The notes beneath the pieces are model-generated. The model had not been told where the DNA came from. It did no database searches and was given only the letters and a program-made list of their open reading frames with translations. Shown piece by piece: positions 1 through 6,116 of a DNA stretch of 8,796 nt. Source of the stretch: Anaerolineae bacterium (GTDB lineage: Bacteria > Chloroflexota > Anaerolineae > JACIWP01); contig JACIWP010000123.1 in NCBI GenBank assembly GCA_014360855.1, forward strand, positions 1-8,796, given 5' to 3'. A program made the translations under genes and the position numbers. Numbering within the stretch: the stretch's first letter is position 1; each line of letters starts with the position of its first letter.

Positions 1-19
1 TTGTGCCGCCTCTGGCCAT
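1..19 (-). CDS. Possible start of a gene running off the left edge
   Basis: On the minus strand an ATG at 19 is preceded by AAAGGA with a five-base spacer, a reasonable ribosome binding site. Only six codons (M-A-R-G-G-T) lie inside the window, so nothing can be said about the product. It lies 146 bases beyond the stop of the DUF47 gene and in the same direction, so it could be a further member of that transcription unit. It may equally be a chance ATG. The 146 bases between hold GC-rich short inverted repeats but no stem followed by a T-run and no convincing promoter. Confidence 0.2.
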
Positions 20-165
20 GTTTTTCCTTTGGCGGACAGGGTGACCTCGCCCCTGGTGTTATGTATGGGCAGGTTCTATCAACCGGCGCCAGGGAGGCGC
101 GCGGGAAGGCGCCGTGCGGAAGCGTGGGCCCGAGGCGCGGTGGGGTGCCGCCGGCCGGCGCAGGC

Positions 166-792
166 TCAGGTGGTCTCCACCACAATGTCTCCGATGATGT
201 TGGCCGCCTCGTCCCCGCGGTCGGCGCAGTTGCTGATATGGCGATACACCTCGCGAAGCTTCAACATCTGGACTACTTTGTTCAAATCAGAAGGGTCCCG
301 GAACAGGTCTGCCAGCGCCTCGCGATAGGCGTTTTCCACCCGGTTCTCAATATCCTTGGCCCGCACCGCATGCTCCGCCGCCACCTTGGGATGCTCCTGG
401 AGCCTCTGCATCGCCATGTAAATTTCCCGGGCGGCTTTGGCCAGCAGTGCCGTCATATGACACAGGTGCTCGTTCGGCTCCACGTTCAGGATTTGCATCT
501 CATCCACAGTGGAATAGGCGTAGTCGAGGATATCATCGATGGCGCGCGAGAGCCGAAAGATGTCTTCCCGGTCGATGGGCGTCACGAAGGTGCGGTGAAG
601 CTCGTCGATCAGGATGCGCCGCAGTTCGTCGGCATCTTTCTCCGCCTGGATGACGCGCTGAGCATGGGCTGGGTCGCGGGTTTTCATATATTCATGCAGG
701 GCATCCAGCCCAATGGCGGTTTGCTCCGCCTGTTGGATGAGCAGGCGGATGAAGTTGTCCTGTCTCGGCTTGAAGAATTCTTTCAGTCCCAT
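166..792 (-). CDS. DUF47 / PhoU-like phosphate transport accessory protein
   Basis: This 208-residue, soluble, all-helical protein has the length and pattern of the DUF47 (PhoU-like, Pit accessory) family. Acidic, metal-ligand-like helices typical of PhoU folds are visible: EKDADELR near residues 51-58, DREDIFRLSRAIDDILD near 74-90, and the C-terminal KLREVYRHISNCADRGDEA stretch near 178-196. Family members are usually encoded next to Pit transporters and are thought to modulate phosphate uptake at the inner face of the membrane. Here the Pit gene is directly upstream, with a 28-base gap, which strongly supports the call. The ATG at 792 follows a purine-rich AAGGGGG site. The gene contains no GCCGGC hexamer, unlike nearly every other gene in the window, which may hint at a different origin. 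A true PhoU of the Pst system is less likely because no pst genes are present. Confidence 0.9.
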   Translation of the reverse strand: MGLKEFFKPRQDNFIRLLIQQAEQTAIGLDALHEYMKTRDPAHAQRVIQAEKDADELRRILIDELHRTFVTPIDREDIFRLSRAIDDILDYAYSTVDEMQILNVEPNEHLCHMTALLAKAAREIYMAMQRLQEHPKVAAEHAVRAKDIENRVENAYREALADLFRDPSDLNKVVQMLKLREVYRHISNCADRGDEAANIIGDIVVETT

Positions 793-820
793 AGGAAACC
801 CCCTTGTGCTAAGCGAACCC

Positions 821-1819
821 TTAGGGTGCGCGAACCAGGAGAGAAATCGGCATGTACAGCAGGGCGGCCAGTATCGCTGTGACGGGTATGGTCAGCACCC
901 AGGCGATGAGGATGTCCCGGCCGACCTTCCAGCGCACCTGCGAAATGCGTTGGCCGGAGCCGGCGCCCATGATGCTGGAGCTGACCACCTGGGTGGTGCT
1001 GACGGGGCCGCCGAGTATCGAGGCAGCCATGATGATAATGCCCGACGTTACCTGGGAGGTGAAGGCGTGCATGGGGCGCACCTTATAGAACTTGGCGCCC
1101 AGGGTCTTGATGACGTTCCAGCCGCCCATGTAGGTGCCCAGGGCGATGGCGCCGGCGGCCGACAGAATGACCCAGGTGGGCACTTGGAAGCTCGGCAGAA
1201 GGCCGGTTGCCACCAGGCCCATGGTGATGACGCCCATCGTCTTCTGCGCGTCGTTGGCGCCGTGGCTGAGGGCCAGGCCGGCGGTGGTGAGGATCTGCGC
1301 CCGCTTGAGCCAGTGGTTGATCCGCGGCGATGCGCCGCGCGCCAGGAACAGGAACAGTTTCATCATGATGTAGCCGCCAATCAGCCCCAGCAGGGGTGAC
1401 ACGAACAACGAGATAAGCACGGTGATCAGGCCGTCCATCTTCACGATGGATACGCCGTACCCGAACACCGCCGCCCCCAGGATGCCTCCGAGCAGGGCAT
1501 GCGAACTGCTGGCTGGAATGCCCAACCGGATGCCGATGATGTTCCAGATGATGGCGGCGAGCAGGGCGGCCAGCGTGACAGCGATGGTGATCGTATTGGC
1601 GGCCACGACTTTATCGCCAACGGTGGTGGCAACCGAAACACCGAAGATCAGCGGCCCGACGAACTCACACAGCGCGGTAAGCACCATCACCCGCCGTGGG
1701 GAGATGGCGCGCGATGAGATAGCAGTCGCCACGATGTTGGCGCTGTCGTGCATGCCGTTGAAGAAGTCGAATCCCAGCGCAATGACGACCAGGATGCCGG
1801 CCAGAACCGTTGATGACAT
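821..1819 (-). CDS. pit: Inorganic phosphate transporter, Pit (PiT/PHO4) family
   Basis: A 332-residue polytopic membrane protein predicted to import phosphate, usually as a metal-phosphate complex driven by protons or sodium. The two inverted family signatures are visible: FDFFNGMHDSAN at residues 17-28 and ALSHGANDAQKTMG at 183-196. The conserved GIPASSSHA at 100-108 and GGPVSTTQV at 270-278 are also present. Roughly ten hydrophobic segments span the sequence, with a short basic linker near 161-175, as in compact bacterial members. The frame stays open well upstream (to 1972), but the ATG at 1819 has AGGAG seven bases before it and starts directly with the first helix, so I chose it. It lies 41 bases after the HAD gene and 28 bases before the DUF47 gene, suggesting an operon. 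The transported ion could be sulfate in some relatives, but the DUF47 partner favours phosphate. Confidence 0.94.
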   Translation of the reverse strand: MSSTVLAGILVVIALGFDFFNGMHDSANIVATAISSRAISPRRVMVLTALCEFVGPLIFGVSVATTVGDKVVAANTITIAVTLAALLAAIIWNIIGIRLGIPASSSHALLGGILGAAVFGYGVSIVKMDGLITVLISLFVSPLLGLIGGYIMMKLFLFLARGASPRINHWLKRAQILTTAGLALSHGANDAQKTMGVITMGLVATGLLPSFQVPTWVILSAAGAIALGTYMGGWNVIKTLGAKFYKVRPMHAFTSQVTSGIIIMAASILGGPVSTTQVVSSSIMGAGSGQRISQVRWKVGRDILIAWVLTIPVTAILAALLYMPISLLVRAP

Positions 1820-1860
1820 CTGCTTGCTCCTGTCGTGCGAAAAACGATGGTGTCGGGATG

Positions 1861-2745
1861 TTACGCACCCAGTAAGGCCAGGATGTCCTCTGCCCGTTCC
1901 AGAATTATATCCACCCCCGCCGGCGCACCCTCCCGCGGCATGCGGTCCCTCACTACCATGGCGAACAGGCACGGGGGGCCGGCATACTGCCGGCGGTAGT
2001 TCTCCATCATCTGTAGGTCATCGCCGGTGTCGCCTATGTACAATGCGCGGCGCGGCTGGAGGGCTTCCAGCGCCATATGCAGGGCGCGCGGGTCGGGTTT
2101 GCGCACGTGGTCGGCGGTGACGATGCCGGCAAACGCCCTCTCGTCCCATCCCAGCGTCTCCAGGGCAACCCCAAGCTCGATATGGTCGCGCCCGGTGATG
2201 ATGCCGAAGCGCTGGACGCCGGCGGCCCTCAGCCGCTGAAGGAAGTCGGCCGGCACCAGGGCACGTTCCTGCCGCACGAACCCCGGCCCGTGATAATACA
2301 ATGCCCGCAGGCCCATCTTTTCGGACAACAGGTCCTCTCCCCAGAAGTATTCCAGGCAGAGCTGACGGACCTGCTCGAAATCGAGCGGAACATGCGGGAA
2401 GTAGTGTGCCCGCACCCAATCCACACCGCGGCCGGCGCTCTCCCGGGCAATGGCCGGCAGGTCCGGACGTGCCTCGCCCGGCCAGGCCAGCAGGATGCCG
2501 GCCAGTGTGTAGCTGAGCACCCAGTCGTCGTTAAAGCCGCCGGCGGCCTTGAAGGCGCGGATATCGTGATCTTCGACCTGGCTGAGGCCCTCCGGCCGGC
2601 GGTGCATGAGATGCACGACATGACGCACAACCGCTTTGATGGTGGCGGAGTAGCTGGTGGAATCGTCAATGAGCACCCCGTCCACGTCGAAGATGACAGT
2701 GTCACACTGCAGGGGCAGATTCAGTCCTTCGCGCGTCCAGCTCAC
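1861..2745 (-). CDS. HAD-superfamily hydrolase (subfamily IA, probable phosphatase)
   Basis: The 294-residue product carries all four HAD motifs: motif I DVDGVLIDD (nucleophile D20, acid/base D22), motif II in GIITGR (T184), the lysine of motif III in VRKPDP (K216), and motif IV YIGDTGDD (D239, D242, D243). The segment between 27 and 150 would be the helical cap. Features such as DDSTSY and FKAAGGFNDDW resemble the HAD-IA group sometimes labelled hyp1, in which close relatives are tied to phosphate-ester hydrolysis; the substrate here is unknown. The frame is open upstream into the transketolase gene, but that part is non-coding. I placed the start at GTG 2745 because it is the first start codon before the HAD core and lies about 26 bases downstream of the predicted transcription start. 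No clear Shine-Dalgarno precedes it, so the start is uncertain. It is probably the first gene of a HAD-Pit-DUF47 operon. Confidence 0.85.
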   Translation of the reverse strand: MSWTREGLNLPLQCDTVIFDVDGVLIDDSTSYSATIKAVVRHVVHLMHRRPEGLSQVEDHDIRAFKAAGGFNDDWVLSYTLAGILLAWPGEARPDLPAIARESAGRGVDWVRAHYFPHVPLDFEQVRQLCLEYFWGEDLLSEKMGLRALYYHGPGFVRQERALVPADFLQRLRAAGVQRFGIITGRDHIELGVALETLGWDERAFAGIVTADHVRKPDPRALHMALEALQPRRALYIGDTGDDLQMMENYRRQYAGPPCLFAMVVRDRMPREGAPAGVDIILERAEDILALLGA

Positions 2746-2777
2746 GGCAGGAATCCACTTACTGGAAAGTAAGAAAA

Positions 2778-2805
2778 AGTATATACCATTCTCTGTTTTC
2801 GTCAA
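2778..2805 (-). promoter_or_regulatory. Sigma70-like promoter for the HAD-pit-DUF47 genes
   Basis: On the minus strand TTGACG (2805-2800) is followed after 16 bases by TATACT (2783-2778), a near-consensus pair. Transcription would start near 2771, giving a very short leader of about 26 bases before GTG 2745. The local sequence is much more AT-rich than its surroundings. It lies between the transketolase terminator and the HAD start, exactly where a new promoter is expected. Confidence 0.7.
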
Positions 2806-2829
2806 GTGCCGCCTGTCTGGTATATACCA
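2779..2829. repeat. Ten-base direct repeat GTATATACCA at the HAD promoter
   Basis: GTATATACCA occurs at 2779-2788, overlapping the -10 box, and again at 2820-2829, upstream of the -35 box. The copies are 41 bases apart, close to four helical turns. The upstream copy sits in a perfect 12-base palindrome, TGGTATATACCA (2818-2829). Such an arrangement could be a pair of operator sites for a dimeric regulator, but AT-rich promoter sequence can also produce it by chance. Confidence 0.4.
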
Positions 2830-2840
2830 GGTACCACATG

Positions 2841-2880
2841 AAAGGGAAACAGAAAACCCGCGGGGGATAGCCCCGCGGGT
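2841..2880 (-). terminator. Intrinsic terminator of the transketolase gene
   Basis: On the minus strand, 14 bases after the transketolase stop, ACCCGCGGGG (2880-2871) and CCCCGCGGGT (2865-2856) form a perfect ten-pair stem with a five-base loop, followed directly by a T-rich tract (TTTCTGTTT). Strength of stem, position and U-tract all fit a rho-independent terminator. It separates the transketolase transcript from the downstream HAD-pit genes. Confidence 0.88.
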
Positions 2881-2894
2881 CGGGACTTTTCCCC

Positions 2895-4898
2895 TTACAT
2901 CATGCTGAGGGCGATGCGCACCACGTTGTCCACGGTGAAGCCGAACTTTTCTGCCAGGACCTCCGCCGGCGCCGAGGCGCCGAAACGGCCGTCTATGGTC
3001 AGGGTGCGGCCGGCCTCGCCGATATATTTGCACCAGCCCTGAGAGGTGCCGGCCTCGATGACCAGGCGGCGGCGCACGGCCGGCGGAAGCACAGCATCGC
3101 GATATTCCTGCGGCTGGGCGTCAAAAAGCTCCCAGCTCGGCATGCTGACCACGCGCGCCGCGATACCCTTTTCGAGCAGTGCTTTCTGGGCGCCAAGCGC
3201 CAGATGCACCTCGGAGCCAGTGGCGATGAGGATCATGTCCAGGGAAGGTGTGGGCGGGTCGGAAAGCACATAGGCGCCGCGTGGCAGATCTTCGGCGCAG
3301 TGCTGTTGGGTTTGCGGCAGGATGGGCAGGTTCTGCCGGGAAAGGATGAGCGCAGTTGGGCCTTCCCGCCGCTGGAGGGCGACCTTCCAGGCGATAACCG
3401 TTTCGTTGGCATCGGCCGGCCGGATGACCACCAGATGGGGGATGGCGCGCAGGGCGGCCAGGTGCTCGATGGGCTGATGGGTGGGGCCGTCCTCACCGAG
3501 GAAGATGCTGTCATGGGTGAAGACATAGATCACCGGCAGTTCCATCAGGGCCGCCAGGCGGATGGCCGGCCGCATGTAGTCGGAGAAGACCAGGAAGGTG
3601 CCGCCGTACGGGATGGGGCCTTTGTGCAGGGCCAGACCGTTGAGGATAGCGCCCATGGCGTGCTCGCGCACCCCGAAGCGCAGGTTGCGGCCGTGGTAAC
3701 TGCCGGCCTGGAAATCGCCGGCGCCCTTGAGGTAGGTTTTGTTGGAGGGCGCCAGGTCCGCCGAGCCGCCCATCAGGGTGGGGAGGTAGGGCGCGATGGC
3801 GTTCAGCACCACGCCGGAGCTGTTGCGGGTCGCTTCTTTACCCTCCGAGCGCAGGGGCGGCAGATGCTCTTCCCATCCTGCCGGCAGTTGATTGTTCCAC
3901 AGGGTTTGCAGAAGCTCTGCCTCTTTCGGGTATTCCCGGGCATAGGCGGCAAAGCGCTCCTCCCACGCCTGGCGTTCTGCCGTCCAGCGCCGGCGGAAGT
4001 CCGCAAAGAGCGCGTAGACCTCTTCCGGTACATAGAATTCCTTGTCCGCCGGCCAGCCCAGGTTCTGCTTGGTGAGGATCACCTCCTCCTTGCCCAATGG
4101 GGCGCCGTGCGCCTCGGGGTTGTTCTGCAGGTTGGGACTGCCGTAGGCCAGGATGGTCTTGCAGATAATGAGGCTGGGGGCATCTGCGCGTTGTTGGGCC
4201 TCGCGGATGGCCTGGGCGATGGCCGGCCGGTCGAACCCATCCACGTGCTGGACATGCCAGCCGTAGGCTCGGAAGCGCATGCCGACATCCTCGGTAAAGG
4301 TGATGTCCGTCTTGCCTTCAATGCTGATATCGTTGTCGTCGTAGAGCACGATGAGTTTGCCCAGCTTGAGATGGCCGGCCAGCGAGGCGGCTTCGCTGGA
4401 GATCCCTTCCATCAAGTCGCCGTCGCTGGCGATGACATACGTATAGTGGTTGATAATTTCATGCCCGGGGCGGTTGAACGTGGCGGCCAGGAAGCGCTCG
4501 GCGATGGCCATGCCGACCGCGGTGCTGATGCCCTGGCCGAGGGGGCCGGTAGTGACTTCGATGCCGGGCGCGGCGCCGTATTCCGGGTGTCCGGGCGCCT
4601 TGCTCCCCCACTGGCGGAAGGACATCAGGTCTTCCAGGGTCATGTCGTAGCCGGCCAGGTGCAGGAGCGCGTAGAGCAGCATGGCGCCGTGGCCGGCGGA
4701 GAGGACGAAGCGGTCCCGATCGGGCCAGTCGGGACGGGTCGGGTCATGCCGCAGGAAGTCCGCCCACAGGGTGTAGGCCATGTCCGCCGCGCCCATGGGC
4801 ATGCCGGGGTGGCCGGAGTTGGCGCGCTGTACCGCGTCGATGGAAAGCATGCGGATGGTATTGACCGCCAGGTCATCGAGGGCCGATGTACGCATCAT
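2895..4898 (-). CDS. tkt: Transketolase
   Basis: The 667-residue product is full length for a bacterial transketolase, the thiamine-diphosphate enzyme that moves two-carbon ketol units in the non-oxidative pentose phosphate pathway. The N-terminal TPP-binding domain shows SGHPG (H30), SAGHG (H70), GPLGQG (119-123) and the GDLMEG...DDN cofactor/metal motif starting at 160. HGAPLG (H265) follows. The pyrimidine domain carries GVREHAMG with the catalytic glutamate E412, then YGGTFLVFSDYMRPA near 431-445 and DGPTHQP (H474). The C-terminal domain ends with DGRFGASAPAEVLAEKFG. All key residues expected of a working enzyme are present. Two adjacent ATGs (4898 and 4895) lie behind AAGGCGGTGAAGC; either could be used. 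The gene appears monocistronic, with its own promoter and terminator. The 3-to-5 side neighbour genes give no Calvin-cycle context, so a pentose phosphate role is the simplest reading. Confidence 0.97.
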   Translation of the reverse strand: MMRTSALDDLAVNTIRMLSIDAVQRANSGHPGMPMGAADMAYTLWADFLRHDPTRPDWPDRDRFVLSAGHGAMLLYALLHLAGYDMTLEDLMSFRQWGSKAPGHPEYGAAPGIEVTTGPLGQGISTAVGMAIAERFLAATFNRPGHEIINHYTYVIASDGDLMEGISSEAASLAGHLKLGKLIVLYDDNDISIEGKTDITFTEDVGMRFRAYGWHVQHVDGFDRPAIAQAIREAQQRADAPSLIICKTILAYGSPNLQNNPEAHGAPLGKEEVILTKQNLGWPADKEFYVPEEVYALFADFRRRWTAERQAWEERFAAYAREYPKEAELLQTLWNNQLPAGWEEHLPPLRSEGKEATRNSSGVVLNAIAPYLPTLMGGSADLAPSNKTYLKGAGDFQAGSYHGRNLRFGVREHAMGAILNGLALHKGPIPYGGTFLVFSDYMRPAIRLAALMELPVIYVFTHDSIFLGEDGPTHQPIEHLAALRAIPHLVVIRPADANETVIAWKVALQRREGPTALILSRQNLPILPQTQQHCAEDLPRGAYVLSDPPTPSLDMILIATGSEVHLALGAQKALLEKGIAARVVSMPSWELFDAQPQEYRDAVLPPAVRRRLVIEAGTSQGWCKYIGEAGRTLTIDGRFGASAPAEVLAEKFGFTVDNVVRIALSMM

Positions 4899-4944
4899 GC
4901 TTCACCGCCTTTCTGGCAAATGGGTTGGCAAGGATATCGCCGGC

Positions 4945-4955
4945 ATTATACCACA
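4945..4955 (-). promoter_or_regulatory. Extended -10 promoter for transketolase
   Basis: On the minus strand TGTGGTATAAT contains a perfect TATAAT (4950-4945) with the extended -10 TG one base before it. No good -35 box is seen at the usual distance, consistent with an extended -10 type. Transcription would start near 4938, giving a leader of about 40 bases. Confidence 0.6.
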
Positions 4956-4990
4956 GGGGGAGTGAAAGCGGGAAAAATGCCGGCGGATGG

Positions 4991-5018
4991 TTGCGGGAGC
5001 CGGCCGCTGTGGTATACT
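4991..5018 (+). promoter_or_regulatory. Promoter for the plus-strand gene cluster
   Basis: TTGCGG (4991-4996), a 16-base spacer and TATACT (5013-5018), with an extended -10 TG at 5010-5011 region in TGTGGTATACT (5008-5018). Transcription would start near 5025, about 40 bases before the first start codon. The element mirrors the transketolase promoter: both contain TGTGGTATA, forming a nine-base inverted repeat about 52 bases apart. Confidence 0.6.
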
Positions 5019-5064
5019 TTTTTGATAGAGAGCCTCAGAAGGTACAGCCGGGGAGGTAGGGCAA

Positions 5065-5238
5065 ATGCGGTTCGACCCGAAGGGCTTGCCGGTGCTGATC
5101 GCCGTGGTATTGGTGATATTGAACTTCGTGGTGCAGTTTTTCCCCGCCCTGGGTGTCCTGGCCACCAGTGACCTGCTCCTGCATGTGGGGGTGATCATTG
5201 GTCTGCTGGGCATTATTGTCGGAGATGCGATCTCATGA
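5065..5238 (+). CDS. Small two-helix membrane protein, unknown function
   Basis: This 57-codon gene is supported by an excellent ribosome binding site (GGAGGT at 5052-5057, seven bases before ATG), a promoter at the right distance and a four-base ATGA overlap with the next gene. The product starts MRFDPKG, then has a hydrophobic helix at about residues 8-32 and a second at about 38-53, joined by a short ATSD loop, and ends GDAIS. I recognise no family. The basic N-terminus and short tail suggest both ends face the cytoplasm. Overlap with the following gene implies translational coupling and possibly a shared job, for example a membrane anchor for the soluble 94-residue protein; that is inference. 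Because it is so short it could be missed by automatic gene calling. Confidence 0.75.
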   Translation: MRFDPKGLPVLIAVVLVILNFVVQFFPALGVLATSDLLLHVGVIIGLLGIIVGDAIS

Positions 5239-5519
5239 GCAGGAACGCGGCCGGCTACGGTAAGAACGAGACTCACCTCTATATGGTCATCTTCCACGTC
5301 AACGATGACCTGGCGTTCTTCAACGCCGCGCTGAAGATGGCGCGCCGGCGGCCGCCTGGCATCCGCCTCCGCCATTGGTTCATGAGCGCGGACGGCCTCA
5401 CGAGCTATGCCATTTGGGAAGCGGCAGAGCCGCACTTTCTGATGGGCATTCTGGATGTGGAATTTGACCAGGTGGCGGAGTATGATCTGAGCGAGGTGCA
5501 TCTGCTGTGGGGGGAGTAA
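5235..5519 (+). CDS. Uncharacterised 94-residue protein
   Basis: A small soluble protein without signal peptide or membrane segment. Its pattern, a strand (THLYMVIFHV, residues 13-22), a basic helix with NAALKMARRR (30-39), two further strands (LRHWFMS and YAIWEA), a helix and a final strand (AEYDLSEVHLLWG), looks like a single-domain ferredoxin-like alpha/beta fold of the kind seen in small stress-responsive or monooxygenase-like (DUF3303-type) proteins. This is a fold impression, not a family match. The ATG overlaps the stop of the upstream membrane protein gene (ATGA), and only a distant GGAG precedes it, so translation is probably coupled. A later ATG at 5283 is possible but would delete the first strand. 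Role unknown. Confidence 0.72.
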   Translation: MSRNAAGYGKNETHLYMVIFHVNDDLAFFNAALKMARRRPPGIRLRHWFMSADGLTSYAIWEAAEPHFLMGILDVEFDQVAEYDLSEVHLLWGE

Positions 5520-5533
5520 AGGCTTTTCGCACG

Positions 5534-5541
5534 AAAGGAGG
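5534..5541 (+). promoter_or_regulatory. Ribosome binding site that sets the PEBP start
   Basis: AAAGGAGG is nearly identical to the full anti-Shine-Dalgarno complement. It touches the first ATG (5542) directly, too close for use, but is six bases from the ATG at 5548, which is therefore the likely start. Confidence 0.75.
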
Positions 5542-5547
5542 ATGGGC

Positions 5548-6105
5548 ATGTCTGCCATGCGCCGGCTTCTGCATGTGCTGATAACTGCCGGATGGATCAT
5601 CATCCTTGCCGGCTGTGCCCGCACCACGCCCTCCGCGCCGGCAGTATCCCTTTCCCTTACCAGCCCGGCCTTCGCGCACGGCCAGCCTATTCCAGCACGC
5701 TTCACCTGCGACGGCGAGGATATCTCCCCGCCGCTGAACTGGGGCGAACCGCCGGCCGGCACGCGCAGTTTCGTCCTAATCATGGATGATCCTGATGCGC
5801 CGGCCGGCACCTGGACGCATTGGGTGCTCTTCAATCTCCCGGCGGGAGCGCGCTCCCTCGAGGAGGCAGTGCCGGCGCTGGAGACCCTCACCAGCGGCGC
5901 CCGACACGGCAAGAACAGTTGGGGCAAGTTGGGGTACGGCGGGCCGTGTCCGCCGGCCGGCACCCACCGCTATTTCTTCCGGCTCTATGCCCTGGATATT
6001 TTCCTTGACCTGGTGCCTGACGCCGCCAAAAAGGATGTGCAGTCGGCCATGCAGGGACACATCCTGGCGCAGGGAGAATTGATGGGCACCTACGCGCGGC
6101 GCTGA
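5548..6105 (+). CDS. YbhB/YbcL-type PEBP family lipoprotein
   Basis: The 185-residue product belongs to the phosphatidylethanolamine-binding protein family (bacterial Raf-kinase-inhibitor-like). The conserved ligand-pocket motifs are clear: FTCDGEDISPPLNW (52-65), DDPDAPAGTWTHW (80-92) and GKLGYGGPCPPAGTHRY (126-142). The N-terminus has basic residues, a hydrophobic stretch (about 7-20) and a lipobox LAGC with Cys23, so it is predicted to be exported and lipid-anchored, residue +2 being Ala. Family function is poorly defined; ligands with phosphate or amine groups are suggested for relatives. The start at 5548 is chosen from the ribosome binding site. It begins 28 bases after the preceding gene and ends 11 bases before the SDR gene, so it is probably part of the same transcript. 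Three copies of a CCGGCCGGC-containing PAGT motif occur in it. Confidence 0.93.
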   Translation: MSAMRRLLHVLITAGWIIILAGCARTTPSAPAVSLSLTSPAFAHGQPIPARFTCDGEDISPPLNWGEPPAGTRSFVLIMDDPDAPAGTWTHWVLFNLPAGARSLEEAVPALETLTSGARHGKNSWGKLGYGGPCPPAGTHRYFFRLYALDIFLDLVPDAAKKDVQSAMQGHILAQGELMGTYARR

Positions 6106-6116
6106 CGAGGGGCACG

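Noticed and set aside
20..165. Possible terminator after the DUF47 gene
   Set aside because: GC-rich inverted repeats such as GCCGGCCGGC are present, but none is followed by a T-run on the minus strand, and this motif is common everywhere in the window.
1..882. 293-codon plus-strand open frame over the DUF47 gene
   Set aside because: Opposite a well supported family gene; no domain and low-complexity start. Frame runs in from the edge only because stops are rare in GC-rich DNA.
1820..1972. Upstream extension of the Pit frame
   Set aside because: It overlaps the end of the HAD gene and places a Gly/His-rich stretch before the first membrane helix; ATG 1819 has a proper ribosome binding site.
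2746..3033. Upstream extension of the HAD frame into the transketolase gene
   Set aside because: It would read through the transketolase terminator and the HAD promoter, and the residues do not resemble a domain.
3204..5171. 655-codon plus-strand open frame opposite transketolase
   Set aside because: It is antisense to an unmistakable full-length transketolase. Its translation is rich in Gly, Ala, Val, Asp and Gln with no recognisable domain, and such long shadows arise from GC-rich third positions. It has no credible start context.
4902..5963. 353-codon minus-strand frame across the divergent promoter and the small genes
   Set aside because: Covers two promoters and the antisense of three supported plus-strand genes; no family features.
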